64,000 bases of DNA, taken from the NCBI RefSeq assembly GCF_916618895.1, contig NZ_OU745391.1, positions 744,001 to 808,000 of the forward strand. The letters are read 5' to 3'. Shown here one piece after another: positions 17,759 to 27,040 of this stretch. Position numbers and translations under genes: made by a program. Source of the stretch: Pseudoclavibacter sp. Marseille-Q3772. Lineage in GTDB: Bacteria; Actinomycetota; Actinomycetes; Actinomycetales; Microbacteriaceae. How positions within the stretch are numbered: position 1 is the stretch's first letter; every line of letters starts with the position of its first letter. The notes below the pieces were generated by a model. The model was not told the origin of the DNA, did not search any database, and saw nothing but the letters and a program-made list of their open reading frames with translations.

Positions 17759-19386
17759 TCACGAAAGTTCATATTCGAGGCTACCGAAAGTTCAAAGAGC
17801 TAACTCTCAACCCCCACCACGAAATGAACATCATTGTGGGCGCAAATGAAGCGGGTAAGTCCACTCTTCTTGAAGCGATCACGATGACACTCACTGGCAA
17901 GTTCGAAGGTGTGGCCGCAAGCGAGGCGCTCAACCCCTACTGGTTCAACATGGAGCTTGTCGATGCATTCTTCAACGCACTCTCGAATACGAAGGCTGGA
18001 GATCCGCTTCCTGCGATTCCAGAGTTCCGTATCGATATACATCTTGAGGTTCCAGATGGGGAATCCCAGAAGATGCGCGGCATTCACAACATGCGAAAGG
18101 AAGATAGCGTCGGTCTCTCCATTCATGCATATCCCGACCCTGATTATTCAGAAGAGATCGAGCAGTATTTTCGAGAAGAGAATTGTCCCCATATCCTCCC
18201 AGTTGAGTACTACCGCCTCGATTGGCGAGATTTTGCCGACCAAGTTGTCTATCGACGCCCCAAGGAAGTAGGGGTTGCTGTTATCGACACGCGCACGATT
18301 CGTTCAGATCGAGGTATGGATTATTACACCCGTCAGATTGTCGAAGAACGCCTTGATCCTAAAGTGCGCAACCGTGTTTCAGTTGAGCACCGTAAGATGA
18401 GGGCTTCTCTGGGTGATGGTTTGTTAACAGTACTTGACGGAGCGTTGGGCACGGACGTTTCCGCGTTTCGCCAGTTGAAACTTGGCATTCAAGTAGACCA
18501 GTCGCGCTCATCATCATGGGCAAACACTCTGGTACCTGCGATAGACAAGGTTCCATTTTCTCAGTCCGGAAAAGGAACGCAGGCTATAGCCAAAACGGTT
18601 CTTGCGATGGGAAGGTCGTCTGAGTCTTCCGCCTTTCTTCTGGTTGAAGAACCCGAGAACCACCTCAGCCATACAAGCTTGCGTGAGCTACTCTCTTACA
18701 TTTCAGCAGCGCGTGAGGGCCGACAGGTTCTCGTCACTACACACAGTTCATACGTCCTCAATCGCCTTGGCTTAGACCAGCTCGTTCTCCTACACAAGGG
18801 CACTGCGCACGCGTTCCAACAACTGAGCGACGGCACATCAGAGTACTTCAAGAAACTTTCTGGATTCGACACGTTACGACTCGTCCTAGCAAAGAAGGCC
18901 GTACTGGTTGAAGGACCTTCCGACGAAATCGTTTTCAACAGATTCTTTCTCGATAAATACGGTGCTGAGCCCCTCGACTACGGAGTGGACGTCATATCAA
19001 TAGGTGGAGTCTCGTTCCGTCGAGGATTCGAACTAGCTTCAGTGCTCAATCGGTCACTCGTAGCACTACGCGACAACGATGGCAAGCCCCCCGAACACTG
19101 GCAGGACAAGATTAAGGACTTCACGAAACCCAACGAACGCGAGCTCTTCGTTGGCCAACCCAATTTAGGGAAGACGCTTGAGGATCAGATTAAGTCGGCA
19201 AACAATGAAGATACTCTTAGAACAGTTCTCGAGCTGGACAACAACACGAACCTTTTGGATTGGATGTCGACACACAAGACAGCTACAGCGCTCAAAATTG
19301 CGACTTCGCCGGAAAAGCTGAATCCTCCAAAATACATCGCAGATGCAATCAACTCGCTTCAAAGCGTCGTGATCAGGACAAGCTAA
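17755..19386 (+). CDS. OLD-family ATP-dependent nuclease (GajA-like)
   Basis: 543 aa. N-terminal ABC-type ATPase: Walker A GANEAGKST at residues 29-37, Walker B FLLVEEPENHLSH near 288-300, and a late VLVTTHSSYVLNRL. C-terminal TOPRIM nuclease: KKAVLVEGPSDEIVFNRFF near 381-399, VISIGGVSF near 418, and the acidic LRDNDG near 442. This is the architecture of GajA of the Gabija anti-phage system and of class 2 OLD nucleases. The GTG start overlaps the res stop and the helicase gene follows after 5 nt, so it is one operon with mod and res. The defence role is inferred from architecture and context. Confidence 0.87.
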   Translation: MITKVHIRGYRKFKELTLNPHHEMNIIVGANEAGKSTLLEAITMTLTGKFEGVAASEALNPYWFNMELVDAFFNALSNTKAGDPLPAIPEFRIDIHLEVPDGESQKMRGIHNMRKEDSVGLSIHAYPDPDYSEEIEQYFREENCPHILPVEYYRLDWRDFADQVVYRRPKEVGVAVIDTRTIRSDRGMDYYTRQIVEERLDPKVRNRVSVEHRKMRASLGDGLLTVLDGALGTDVSAFRQLKLGIQVDQSRSSSWANTLVPAIDKVPFSQSGKGTQAIAKTVLAMGRSSESSAFLLVEEPENHLSHTSLRELLSYISAAREGRQVLVTTHSSYVLNRLGLDQLVLLHKGTAHAFQQLSDGTSEYFKKLSGFDTLRLVLAKKAVLVEGPSDEIVFNRFFLDKYGAEPLDYGVDVISIGGVSFRRGFELASVLNRSLVALRDNDGKPPEHWQDKIKDFTKPNERELFVGQPNLGKTLEDQIKSANNEDTLRTVLELDNNTNLLDWMSTHKTATALKIATSPEKLNPPKYIADAINSLQSVVIRTS

Positions 19387-19391
19387 CTATC

Positions 19392-20522
19392 ATGATCCAT
19401 AACTTCGTTCACGCTTGTGCTGGAGCAGGGAAAACAGAGCTCATCGTCCAAAGATGCGCTAATACGGCGGGTCAAAAGAGACGACTGGTCATAACACTCA
19501 CCGACTCAGGGCAAGAAGAACTCGTTTCGCGACTATCTACAGTGTGCAGCCAGTCTCAGATGCCCGATGTCATGGGATGGTATGCGTTCCTGATCCGACA
19601 CTACGTCCGACCATATCTGCCTATTCTGTTCCCGGCCGCGCGCCCCACAGGATTCATTTTTGACCGTGCAATGCACCCAAAAGATCTCTATAAGTTACGT
19701 GGCATGCCGCGCTATTTCTCCTCAAATGGATCGATATACAAAGAAATGCTGCCCGAGCTCGCGGTCAAGATTGCCGAAGCGATGCAAGGCGCAGTTGAAA
19801 ATCGACTAGCTCGCATCTACGACGAAATCACCATCGACGAAGTTCAAGACATCAGCCGGAAAAGCCTCGATATCATCGACCGACTCTTAAGAGGTTCGAT
19901 ACCACATCTACTCTTGGTTGGTGATGTCAGACAATCGCTACTCGATAGCGATCAAATTTCGACGAAGAACCGAAATGCAGATCGCCTAGCACTGATCAAC
20001 TGGTACCGCACATACGAATCAGAGAGTCGCCTTGAAGTAAAAAACCTAAGTCAAACCTGGCGATCAAACCAGAAAATCGCTAACTTCTCAGACCGCATTT
20101 TCCCCAGTGAACTCGGCTTTGCGCCAACAAACTCCCAAAATCAGACGATAACTGGACACGACGGTGTCTTTCTGGTGCACGAACAACACCTGGCAACCTA
20201 TCTCGAGAAGTATCATCCGATACCCCTTCGGGCCAGTAAGACATCTGGCAAGCACCTCATTGATCTGGAATTCAAAAACATCGGAACAGTCAAGGGGCTT
20301 ACCTACGAAAGGGTAATCATTGTTCCAACCAAGCCCATGCTCAAGCTGATTGCAGACGGCACACCGTTGGCCGACAAGAGCGCTTGCCTCTTCTACGTCG
20401 GAATCACAAGAGCAAGAGCATCGGTCGCCATAATCGTCAACGACAAAACCCTGACGAAGAGGCTACGAGACGATCCATTCATTCCAATTAGCGCATGGGT
20501 TCCAGACCCCTCCGAGCAATAG
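19392..20522 (+). CDS. UvrD/PcrA-like SF1 helicase (GajB-like)
   Basis: 376 aa from the ATG 5 nt after the OLD gene stop; a longer in-frame opening overlaps that gene and is not used. SF1 motifs are visible: Walker A ACAGAGKTEL near residues 8-17, motif II ITIDEVQDIS near 150, motif III LLVGDVRQSLLDS near 175, motif V TVKGLTYERVII near 298 and motif VI FYVGITRARASVAI near 333. It is shorter than GajB (about 490 aa) but complete in motifs. An OLD nuclease followed by a UvrD helicase is the Gabija arrangement. No strong hairpin follows before the HsdM fragment. Confidence 0.87.
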   Translation: MIHNFVHACAGAGKTELIVQRCANTAGQKRRLVITLTDSGQEELVSRLSTVCSQSQMPDVMGWYAFLIRHYVRPYLPILFPAARPTGFIFDRAMHPKDLYKLRGMPRYFSSNGSIYKEMLPELAVKIAEAMQGAVENRLARIYDEITIDEVQDISRKSLDIIDRLLRGSIPHLLLVGDVRQSLLDSDQISTKNRNADRLALINWYRTYESESRLEVKNLSQTWRSNQKIANFSDRIFPSELGFAPTNSQNQTITGHDGVFLVHEQHLATYLEKYHPIPLRASKTSGKHLIDLEFKNIGTVKGLTYERVIIVPTKPMLKLIADGTPLADKSACLFYVGITRARASVAIIVNDKTLTKRLRDDPFIPISAWVPDPSEQ

Positions 20523-20700
20523 CCACTGAAAACAATTCGACGCTTTCCCAAACATTTTGACGCTCTTCATTCGACACAGAAAGATCGGTGCACAACCTCG
20601 TCCGATCACCGCCAAATACGCACCGCAACAAAGCAAGTCATGGAAGGGCGACGCATATGGCCGCGAGTGCCGCACCACCGTTGACTGAGCGTTTCGCGTG

Positions 20701-21696
20701 TTACCGCGCTATCTCAAGCCGCAAGTGCGTGCTCTCGCACGCAGAGTTATCTTGTATCAATATCCCTAACCAACGTTTCGAGACGATCGCCTCGAACGGT
20801 TCGTCGTCCCAATGCTGCGGATCGGTGAGGGTATCGCCGTGCGCAAGGTGGAAGTTCTCGTAGTTGATGTCGTGCAAGAACATATTGATGCGCGCCAGGT
20901 TGTACGTGGTCAGGTTGATTTCCTGCCCATAGAACCCCTGCCGTACGTTCTCTTTTCCGAGCACCTTCGCAAACTTCAACAACAACGACCCCGAGCCAAC
21001 AGCCGGGTCGTACACCTTACTCACGCTCGTCTTGCCAACAACGGTGAGCCGCGCCAGCAGCTCTGATACTTCCTGCGGCGTGTAATACTCACCACCCGAC
21101 TTACCCGCCTGCGAGGCATACATCTGCATCAGGTACTCATAGGCGTCACCGAACAGATCGATGGAATTGTCGGCAAAGTTGCCCAGCGGCAGATCGCCGA
21201 TCGCATTGAGCAGTGCGACGAGTTTCTTGTTGCGGTTAACGATCGTGTTGCCGAGCTTTGAGCTGTTGACGTCAAGGTCGTCAAACAACCCCTTAATGTC
21301 ATCCTCACTCGGCGTGCCAACAGCCGAGCCTTCGATGTTCTTGAACACCCGCTGCAGAGTTTCATTGAGGTTCTCGTCCTGCGCCGCACGCTGGCGCACT
21401 GATTCAAACAGCTCGGACGGCAAAATGAAAAACCCTTTTTCTTCCACGAGTTCGTCGCGCGCACCGATCGCCTCGTCGTCGGGCAGGAGCGCATAGTCAA
21501 AATCAGGAGTTCCGGCCTCACGCTCACCGCGGTTGATGTAGTCGGCGAGATTCTCGGAAATGAACCGATAAAAGAGCATCCCGAGCACATACGACTTGAA
21601 GTCCCAGCCGTCGACCGAGCCGCGAAGGTCGTTCGCGATCCGCCAGATCGTCTTGTGTAGTTCTGCGCGTTGCGCTTCGGATGTGGATGGTGTCAC
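20701..21696 (-). pseudogene. Truncated type I methyltransferase HsdM (N-terminal 306 residues)
   Basis: 331-codon ORF whose first 306 codons are ordinary HsdM: ELHKTIWRIANDLRGSVDGW, the helical N-terminal domain, GGEYYTPQEVSELLARL near 200, and SAM motif I DPAVGSGSLLLKFAK near 225-239. It breaks off at FEAIVS, exactly where the catalytic NPPY motif should follow, and runs through 25 unrelated codons (starting KRWLGILIQ) to a stop. The junction is near 20778. The catalytic motif, the C-terminus, hsdS and most of hsdR are gone, so the type I system is dead. Orientation and order match the HsdR fragment at 10245. Confidence 0.88.
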
Positions 21697-21889
21697 CGGT
21701 CCGCTCCTGTACGGTCGCGCAGTCCTCGCGCAACTAGCTCGATGCTATCGGCACCCACCGACATCACACGATGCCCACGCTGCATCCGCAAACACCTGTG
21801 GTGCAGCGCACATCCCATCCGCGATCTCACACTCGAAGCGCACGCAACCTCAACCCCGAGACTGAGCCGGCGACCGATACGATCGCCGT

Positions 21890-22531
21890 ATGCGACGTTT
21901 TCTGCAAGTAGCAACCACATCCGCACTCGCCCTCGCACTCACCGGCTGCGCAGGCAACGGCCCCGGCCCACAACAACACCCGGTCACCGGAGTGCCCGGC
22001 CCCTGGCTCGAGAAAACCGCCGAAGGCTGGCCCAAGTCAGACGGCTATGGATCATCGGTCCCGGTTATCCAGCAGGACGATTGCCTCCTCGAAAGCCAGG
22101 TGTCCGAAATCGCCGGACACAAACCCGATATGTCCAATACCGGATGGGGTCCATACGGCGACGGTGACGAGGGTTACCGATACCTGTGCGAATTTGCATC
22201 ACGCGGGAACTACGCCGGGGAAGTTCAGATCATGCGTGGAGACGAGGCCACCATCACCGATACCGTTGACGATTTCAAAGCCACCGAATCCACCGACGTC
22301 CAAGACAACTCGGTCGAACCGGTAACCGTCGAAGGCGTCGAGTTCCTCGTGCTCACACGCTGGTACCCCACCAACCCGCAGGGCATGTACCAGGCGCTCT
22401 ACCACGACGAGAACGCGAACGCGCTGGTCACCCTCGAAGTCAACTCGCTCTCCGAAGAAGACTTCGAATCGCTCGGTGCCGAAGGCGCCGCAAAAGCGCT
22501 CTACGACTACCTCGCGAACGCACCTCAATAA
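21890..22531 (+). CDS. DUF3558-like lipoprotein
   Basis: 213 aa. Lipoprotein signal with lipobox LALTGC near residues 15-20, then a Pro/Gly-rich linker and a compact extracytoplasmic domain. DDCLLES and YRYLCEF supply two Cys that may form a disulfide. The pattern resembles the actinobacterial DUF3558 fold, although the match is from memory. It is a single gene followed by a clear hairpin terminator. Function unknown. Confidence 0.75.
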   Translation: MRRFLQVATTSALALALTGCAGNGPGPQQHPVTGVPGPWLEKTAEGWPKSDGYGSSVPVIQQDDCLLESQVSEIAGHKPDMSNTGWGPYGDGDEGYRYLCEFASRGNYAGEVQIMRGDEATITDTVDDFKATESTDVQDNSVEPVTVEGVEFLVLTRWYPTNPQGMYQALYHDENANALVTLEVNSLSEEDFESLGAEGAAKALYDYLANAPQ

Positions 22532-22581
22532 CCGACCCCAGAAAAACAAGCGCACATCCGAGCACACGCTCGGCCCCTAAT

Positions 22582-22614
22582 GGTTACGCCCGGCACTAGC
22601 TGCCGGGCGTAACC
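22582..22614 (+). terminator. Hairpin terminator
   Basis: GGTTACGCCCGGCA / TGCCGGGCGTAACC around CTAGC, between convergent genes (lipoprotein and MMPL transporter). Likely bidirectional. Confidence 0.8.
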
Positions 22615-22637
22615 AGTTCACACATCTACCGCAAGCG

Positions 22638-25133
22638 CTATCGCGACCCGGCGGACTCCTCCTTGTGCGGGTGACGGCGCTCGAGTTTCGCACCCTCCAC
22701 ATCCACATCCGGCAGCACACGATCGAGCCACTTCGGTAGCCACCAAGCGCCCTCCCCGGCCAGGTGCATGAGCGCCGGAATAATCAGCAGGCGCACGATG
22801 AACGCATCCACCAACACACCCAGCGCAAGCGCGAACCCGATGGGGCGAATCATCAACTGTTCGGCGAACACGAATCCGCCGAACACCGAGATCATGATCA
22901 GCGCCGCCGCGATCACAACACTGCGGCCGGCCCGCAACCCCGCGACCACCGCCTGGCGTGCCGGCATGCCGTGCGCATAGTGTTCCCGCATCCCGGTGGC
23001 GATAAACAACATGTAGTCCATCGCCAGACCGAACAGAATGCCAACCACGATAGTGGGCAGGAAGTTCAGAATCGGCCCCGGTGTTTCAACCCCGAACACC
23101 TCCGCAAAGTTACCCCACTGGTAGATAAACACCGTGCCACCGAGCGTCGCCGCGTAGCTCAACACGAACCCGAGCGATGCAATCAGCGGAACAAATAGCG
23201 AGCGGAACGCCAGGATCAGGATGAGCAGCGAAAGCCCCACAACAACGCTCAGGAACGGCAGCAGCGCGTTCGCGAGCTTCTCGGAAATGTCGACGTTACC
23301 GCTGGCGGTACCGGCAACGCCCACCTCATCAACGCCGTCGATATCGAGATCGCGGATCGTGTGCACCAGCTGCTGAGTCTGCTCATCGGTAGGCGCACTA
23401 TCCGGGATCGCCTGATAGGCGAGCACAGTATTGTCGTCAGATTCACCGATCGGTGCGATCGCGTTGACTCCCGGAAGGTCGTACACCCGCTGGGCAATAT
23501 CGAGCTGGCGCTTGGCAGTTTCTTCATCGTCCAAGCCTTCGGGAAGATCCGCCACTACCAGCAGGCTTGCGTTGCTTCCCTCGCCGAACGCCTCAGCCAC
23601 CTTGGCGTACGCCTGGTACTGAACCGAGTCGTGCGATTCGGCCGAACCATCCGGCAGATTCAAGCGCATATCCATGACCGGCAGCGCCATCACCACGAGC
23701 GCGGCAACACCGATCACCGCACGGATGAGCGCGCCCGCGGTGTTCATCGGGCGGACCGCGTCCCGCTCCACGGCAGTCGATCCCGAACCGGCCTCCTCAG
23801 CGTGTTCGGTTGCAAGCGCTGCTCGTTCCTTACGCGACAGGATGCGTTCGCCAATCAGGCGCAGCATCGCGGGTGTGAAGGTCACCGCCACGATGACCGC
23901 GATCGCGATGCACAGCGCACCGGTTGATCCCATGAGGCCGAGGAAGGGGATGCCGGTGATGTTCAACGCCAGCAGGGCGATGAGCACCGTGGTTCCGGCA
24001 AACACTACGGCGTTACCCGAGGTGCCATTCGCGAGCGCGATGGACTCATCGACCGTATAGCCGTCCTTCAGCTGCCTGCGGTGCCGGTTCACGATGAACA
24101 GGCTGTAGTCGATACCGACTGCGAGCCCGAGCATGAGCCCCAAAATCGGGGTGATCGAAGCCATCTGCACGATGCCAGACAGCGACATGGTCACCAGCGC
24201 ACCGATAGCCACACCCACCAGTGCGTTGATGATCGGCAAGCCCGCGCCGATCAGCGTGCCCAGCATCACTACGAGCACAACAGCTGCGACACCGAGCCCG
24301 ATCGCTTCACTCGGACCAAACAGGCTCGGTGCGGCCTCGAGCATCTCCACGGACTCGTACACCTTGACGCCATCAATTGGATCGTCGTGGAACGTTGCGA
24401 CGACGCCTTCCTTCGCGTCGGTGGGAACCTCCAGGATTGGTTCGTCGAACACGACGGTGGCGATGGCCACGGACCCGTCTTCTGAAACCATGCGGATGCC
24501 ATCGGCAAGCTGCATGAGCTTGGCGCCGCGCTCCGCTTCGCTTGTTTGCGCTTCGAGCTCGGACCGCTTGGCGTCGAGCTCCTTACGGCCCTCATCGATC
24601 TTGGCCTGTTCGGCGTCGAGCTCGGGCGCCATCTGCTCGGCCGCGCCCGCAGCCTCAGCCTGCGCACGCGCCTCGTCCAACGCATCCTGACCCTCATCGA
24701 TCTTGTTCTGCGCCGCATCAAGCTGCGCGCGACCCTCGTCGATCTTCGCTTGGCCGTCGGCAAGCTCCTGCGCTTGTTTGCTGCGCTCTGCCTGGGTTGC
24801 GAACGGATCGACAACGTCGTTCACGCCGTCAACGTCCTTGGCGCGATTAATGCGCTCGGCGATTTCCTTGCGTTGCTGCTCGGTGAACTCGCCACCGTCT
24901 TCGGTCTCGATGACCACCGTGCCGGTGCCTCCGGATGCATCCGGAATCGATGCCTTGAGTTTGTCGGTGACCTGGGCGGTGGGAGTACCGGGAATATCAA
25001 AGCTCGAGGTGAGCGTGCCGCCAAACAGTGCGAACGCGCCAGCGGCAAGCGCGAGCACGAGGCCCCATCCGGCAATGACTTTGCGGGCATGTTGGGCGCA
25101 GAAGCGACCGATCCGATACAAAAACTCAGCCAT
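22638..25133 (-). CDS. MMPL/RND family transporter
   Basis: 831-aa RND-type exporter. TM1 is near residues 17-35. A long extracytoplasmic domain follows, containing a Glu/Gln/Ala-rich coiled coil (about 95-185: QAKIDEGRAQLDAAQNKIDE and similar repeats). Next come five clustered TM segments (about 220-385), a second periplasmic loop and a second TM cluster (about 590-800). The start at 25133 gives a normal MMPL N-terminus and overlaps the TetR stop by 8 nt; the longer upstream opening only runs antisense to TetR. Actinobacterial MMPLs export lipids or drugs; the substrate here is unknown. Regulated by the upstream TetR. Confidence 0.9.
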   Translation of the reverse strand: MAEFLYRIGRFCAQHARKVIAGWGLVLALAAGAFALFGGTLTSSFDIPGTPTAQVTDKLKASIPDASGGTGTVVIETEDGGEFTEQQRKEIAERINRAKDVDGVNDVVDPFATQAERSKQAQELADGQAKIDEGRAQLDAAQNKIDEGQDALDEARAQAEAAGAAEQMAPELDAEQAKIDEGRKELDAKRSELEAQTSEAERGAKLMQLADGIRMVSEDGSVAIATVVFDEPILEVPTDAKEGVVATFHDDPIDGVKVYESVEMLEAAPSLFGPSEAIGLGVAAVVLVVMLGTLIGAGLPIINALVGVAIGALVTMSLSGIVQMASITPILGLMLGLAVGIDYSLFIVNRHRRQLKDGYTVDESIALANGTSGNAVVFAGTTVLIALLALNITGIPFLGLMGSTGALCIAIAVIVAVTFTPAMLRLIGERILSRKERAALATEHAEEAGSGSTAVERDAVRPMNTAGALIRAVIGVAALVVMALPVMDMRLNLPDGSAESHDSVQYQAYAKVAEAFGEGSNASLLVVADLPEGLDDEETAKRQLDIAQRVYDLPGVNAIAPIGESDDNTVLAYQAIPDSAPTDEQTQQLVHTIRDLDIDGVDEVGVAGTASGNVDISEKLANALLPFLSVVVGLSLLILILAFRSLFVPLIASLGFVLSYAATLGGTVFIYQWGNFAEVFGVETPGPILNFLPTIVVGILFGLAMDYMLFIATGMREHYAHGMPARQAVVAGLRAGRSVVIAAALIMISVFGGFVFAEQLMIRPIGFALALGVLVDAFIVRLLIIPALMHLAGEGAWWLPKWLDRVLPDVDVEGAKLERRHPHKEESAGSR

Positions 25134-25833
25134 TAGGGGTTTCACTTTCTTTGCGCAGTGGGCAGGCGGGGTTCTTAGGGATGCGGTTGGCGGATGCGTG
25201 GCTGCGGGTTTCGCCGTCACGCAGCAACTCAACGAGCTGGGTGAGCAGTTCATCCCACAGATGTCGTGAGGTCGGGGTGTCCGCTGCACCGGTGGCGGTG
25301 CTCCAACGCCGGAAGAGGTGGAACACCCCGGCCGTGAATGTGACGGCGATGAGCTGGCTCGGGAAGGTGTCGAGGCCGCTGTCGGAGCACACGATGAGGT
25401 CGGTGATGCGCTCGTCGAGCTGAGCGAACGCACGCTGGGCGAGGTCAACTTCGTGGTGCGAGAGTTCAGTGCCCTCACCGCCTAAGAGCCGCACGAGTCG
25501 GGCCATACTTGGCACGACCTGCTCGGCGCGAGTTACGGCGGCCATCTGTTCGAGGAACGATAGGTCCCCTGGGTCGTCGCCGAACTGCTCCGCGAGCTCG
25601 TCGATGATGTGGCTGAGGATCTCGGCCGCCGCCATCACCACGACTTCATCGAGGGATGCGAAGTGATTGAACACCGTCCGGCGCGACACATCCGCGCGTT
25701 CGGCGAGTTCGTCGACGGAGAATCGGGCGCTCTCGCGCTCTTCCATCAGCCCCACGGCAGCGTCGACGATGGCTTGCCGGTGGCGGTCTTTAATCGCCTG
25801 ATGTCGATCTTGGTGAGCTGCAGCGGAAGGCAC
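25126..25833 (-). CDS. TetR family repressor of the MMPL transporter
   Basis: 235 aa. N-terminal HTH: IVDAAVGLMEERE, FSVDELAERADVSRRTVFNHF. The C-terminal ligand domain is of the type found in TetR genes that precede MMPL exporters. GTG start at 25833; no Shine-Dalgarno is evident, so it may be leaderless. The stop overlaps the MMPL start by 8 nt. Two tandem 13-bp sites just upstream of the start suggest autorepression of the two-gene operon. Confidence 0.9.
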   Translation of the reverse strand: MPSAAAHQDRHQAIKDRHRQAIVDAAVGLMEERESARFSVDELAERADVSRRTVFNHFASLDEVVVMAAAEILSHIIDELAEQFGDDPGDLSFLEQMAAVTRAEQVVPSMARLVRLLGGEGTELSHHEVDLAQRAFAQLDERITDLIVCSDSGLDTFPSQLIAVTFTAGVFHLFRRWSTATGAADTPTSRHLWDELLTQLVELLRDGETRSHASANRIPKNPACPLRKESETPNG

Positions 25834-25838
25834 GCACT

Positions 25839-25868
25839 TACACTAAATGCAAGGATGCACTGAGTGCA
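25839..25868. promoter_or_regulatory. Tandem TetR operators
   Basis: TGCACTGAGTGCA (25856-25868) is a perfect palindrome around G. TACACTAAATGCA (25839-25851) is a second copy with three changes, 4 bp away. Centres are 17 bp apart, immediately upstream of the TetR start, as expected for cooperative autorepression. Confidence 0.65.
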
Positions 25869-26090
25869 ACAATTCAAGCTGCGTGGACGACAGTGTCAAC
25901 TCGTGGCACTGTGGCAAACCGTCGGTTGGCGTATCGAATCCTTGATGCGGATTCGGTGCCCTACCTAGTTGACGTCCCGATTCGTCCAGCTGTCATAGTT
26001 GCCATGCTCATACGTCCAACTCGTTCGCCCATTACAGGAACGCCCAAGGACGATCTCACCGGCACGCGACGGTGACGGGAAAGGGACATC

Positions 26091-26861
26091 TCAGGTGAAC
26101 TCGCCCAGTCCGTCAGCTCGAACACGAATTGTGCCATCTGCCACGAATTTGTCGTGCGTAGCCTTATACGACGCGTAGGAGCGAATCGTGCTTTCACTGT
26201 TTCCAACGGTTATCCAATTGGCCACACAGGTGGAGCCTTCGAGCACAATGAACTCGTCCGCATCGATACGGGCGCGGGCATGGATACCATTGCGCACCTT
26301 GAGATGGAACTCTGGTGACGCGTCAGTGGGCGGCGTGGGCGTGGACTGCGCCCGATCAACTTTTCGCAGAGCATTGACGCCGAGCACGGGAAGGACGACG
26401 CGAAGTTGCTCGATGAATGCCTCCATGTCTGACTGTTGCGCTTCAGAGAGCTTGCGAGGCTGTGGCTCATTGCCGTTATCGAGGCCGACGCGCTCGGCAT
26501 CCTTAGCGAGTTGAACAAGGCGATGTTCGAGGTAGCCCCAGTGACCCTCATTGAACCCGTCATCTCGACAGGAGACCAGGATGGCTCTATCCCACCAGTC
26601 TTTCTTGGCGTCGTGCTGACGGAATCTATCAGATCACCGTTCGGTCTTGCCAATGTAACAGCGCGTGCCACCTACAGCCTCGATATCATCACCGAAAAGT
26701 AGGTACACACCGTTTCGAGATGCCTCGTCTCGTGAAAGCAACTTGCCAAGTTCTGAGCGTGGGCCGCTAAGAACGTGCCCAGTCCAGCCGGCAATCTCGG
26801 CTGTGGTCAATCCGCCCGGCTTTCCGTCGACGAGAAAAATTTCTATGTGCTTACCAGCCAT
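26091..26861 (-). pseudogene. GIY-YIG nuclease gene (DUF4357-type C-terminus) broken by one stop codon
   Basis: The frame reads MAGKHIEIFLVDGKPGGLTT...NGVYLLFGDDIEAVGGTRCYIGKTER, then a TGA at 26634-26636. It then continues without any frame change through FRQHDAKKDWWDRAILVSCR, FNEGHWGYLEHRLVQLAKDA and MEAFIEQLRVVLPVLGVNAL to a DUF4357-like C-terminus (FHLKVRNGIHARARIDADEF) at 26091. GVYLL...CYIGKT is the GIY-YIG core, and the downstream part holds the Glu of the nuclease and its helices. Intact length would be about 256 codons. Either a recent nonsense pseudogene or a sequence error. Confidence 0.8.
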
Positions 26862-27040
26862 TTAACTCAAGCCTTCAATTATCAGGGACGTCTCCAAGCG
26901 ACATTCCGGTGGCTTGCTCGACTGTTTATCAGCCATGCCGCCGGTGAGCAGGCCAGGGACGGGGTCTTGAAGCACCTGCCGTTTAATTCTATATGCACCC
27001 CGATAGGAGCACCCGCGCCCTGACGACCTCATGCCACTGG

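Noticed and set aside
25134..25478. N-terminal extension of the MMPL transporter
   Set aside because: Runs antisense-like through the TetR gene; the ATG at 25133 gives the normal family N-terminus.
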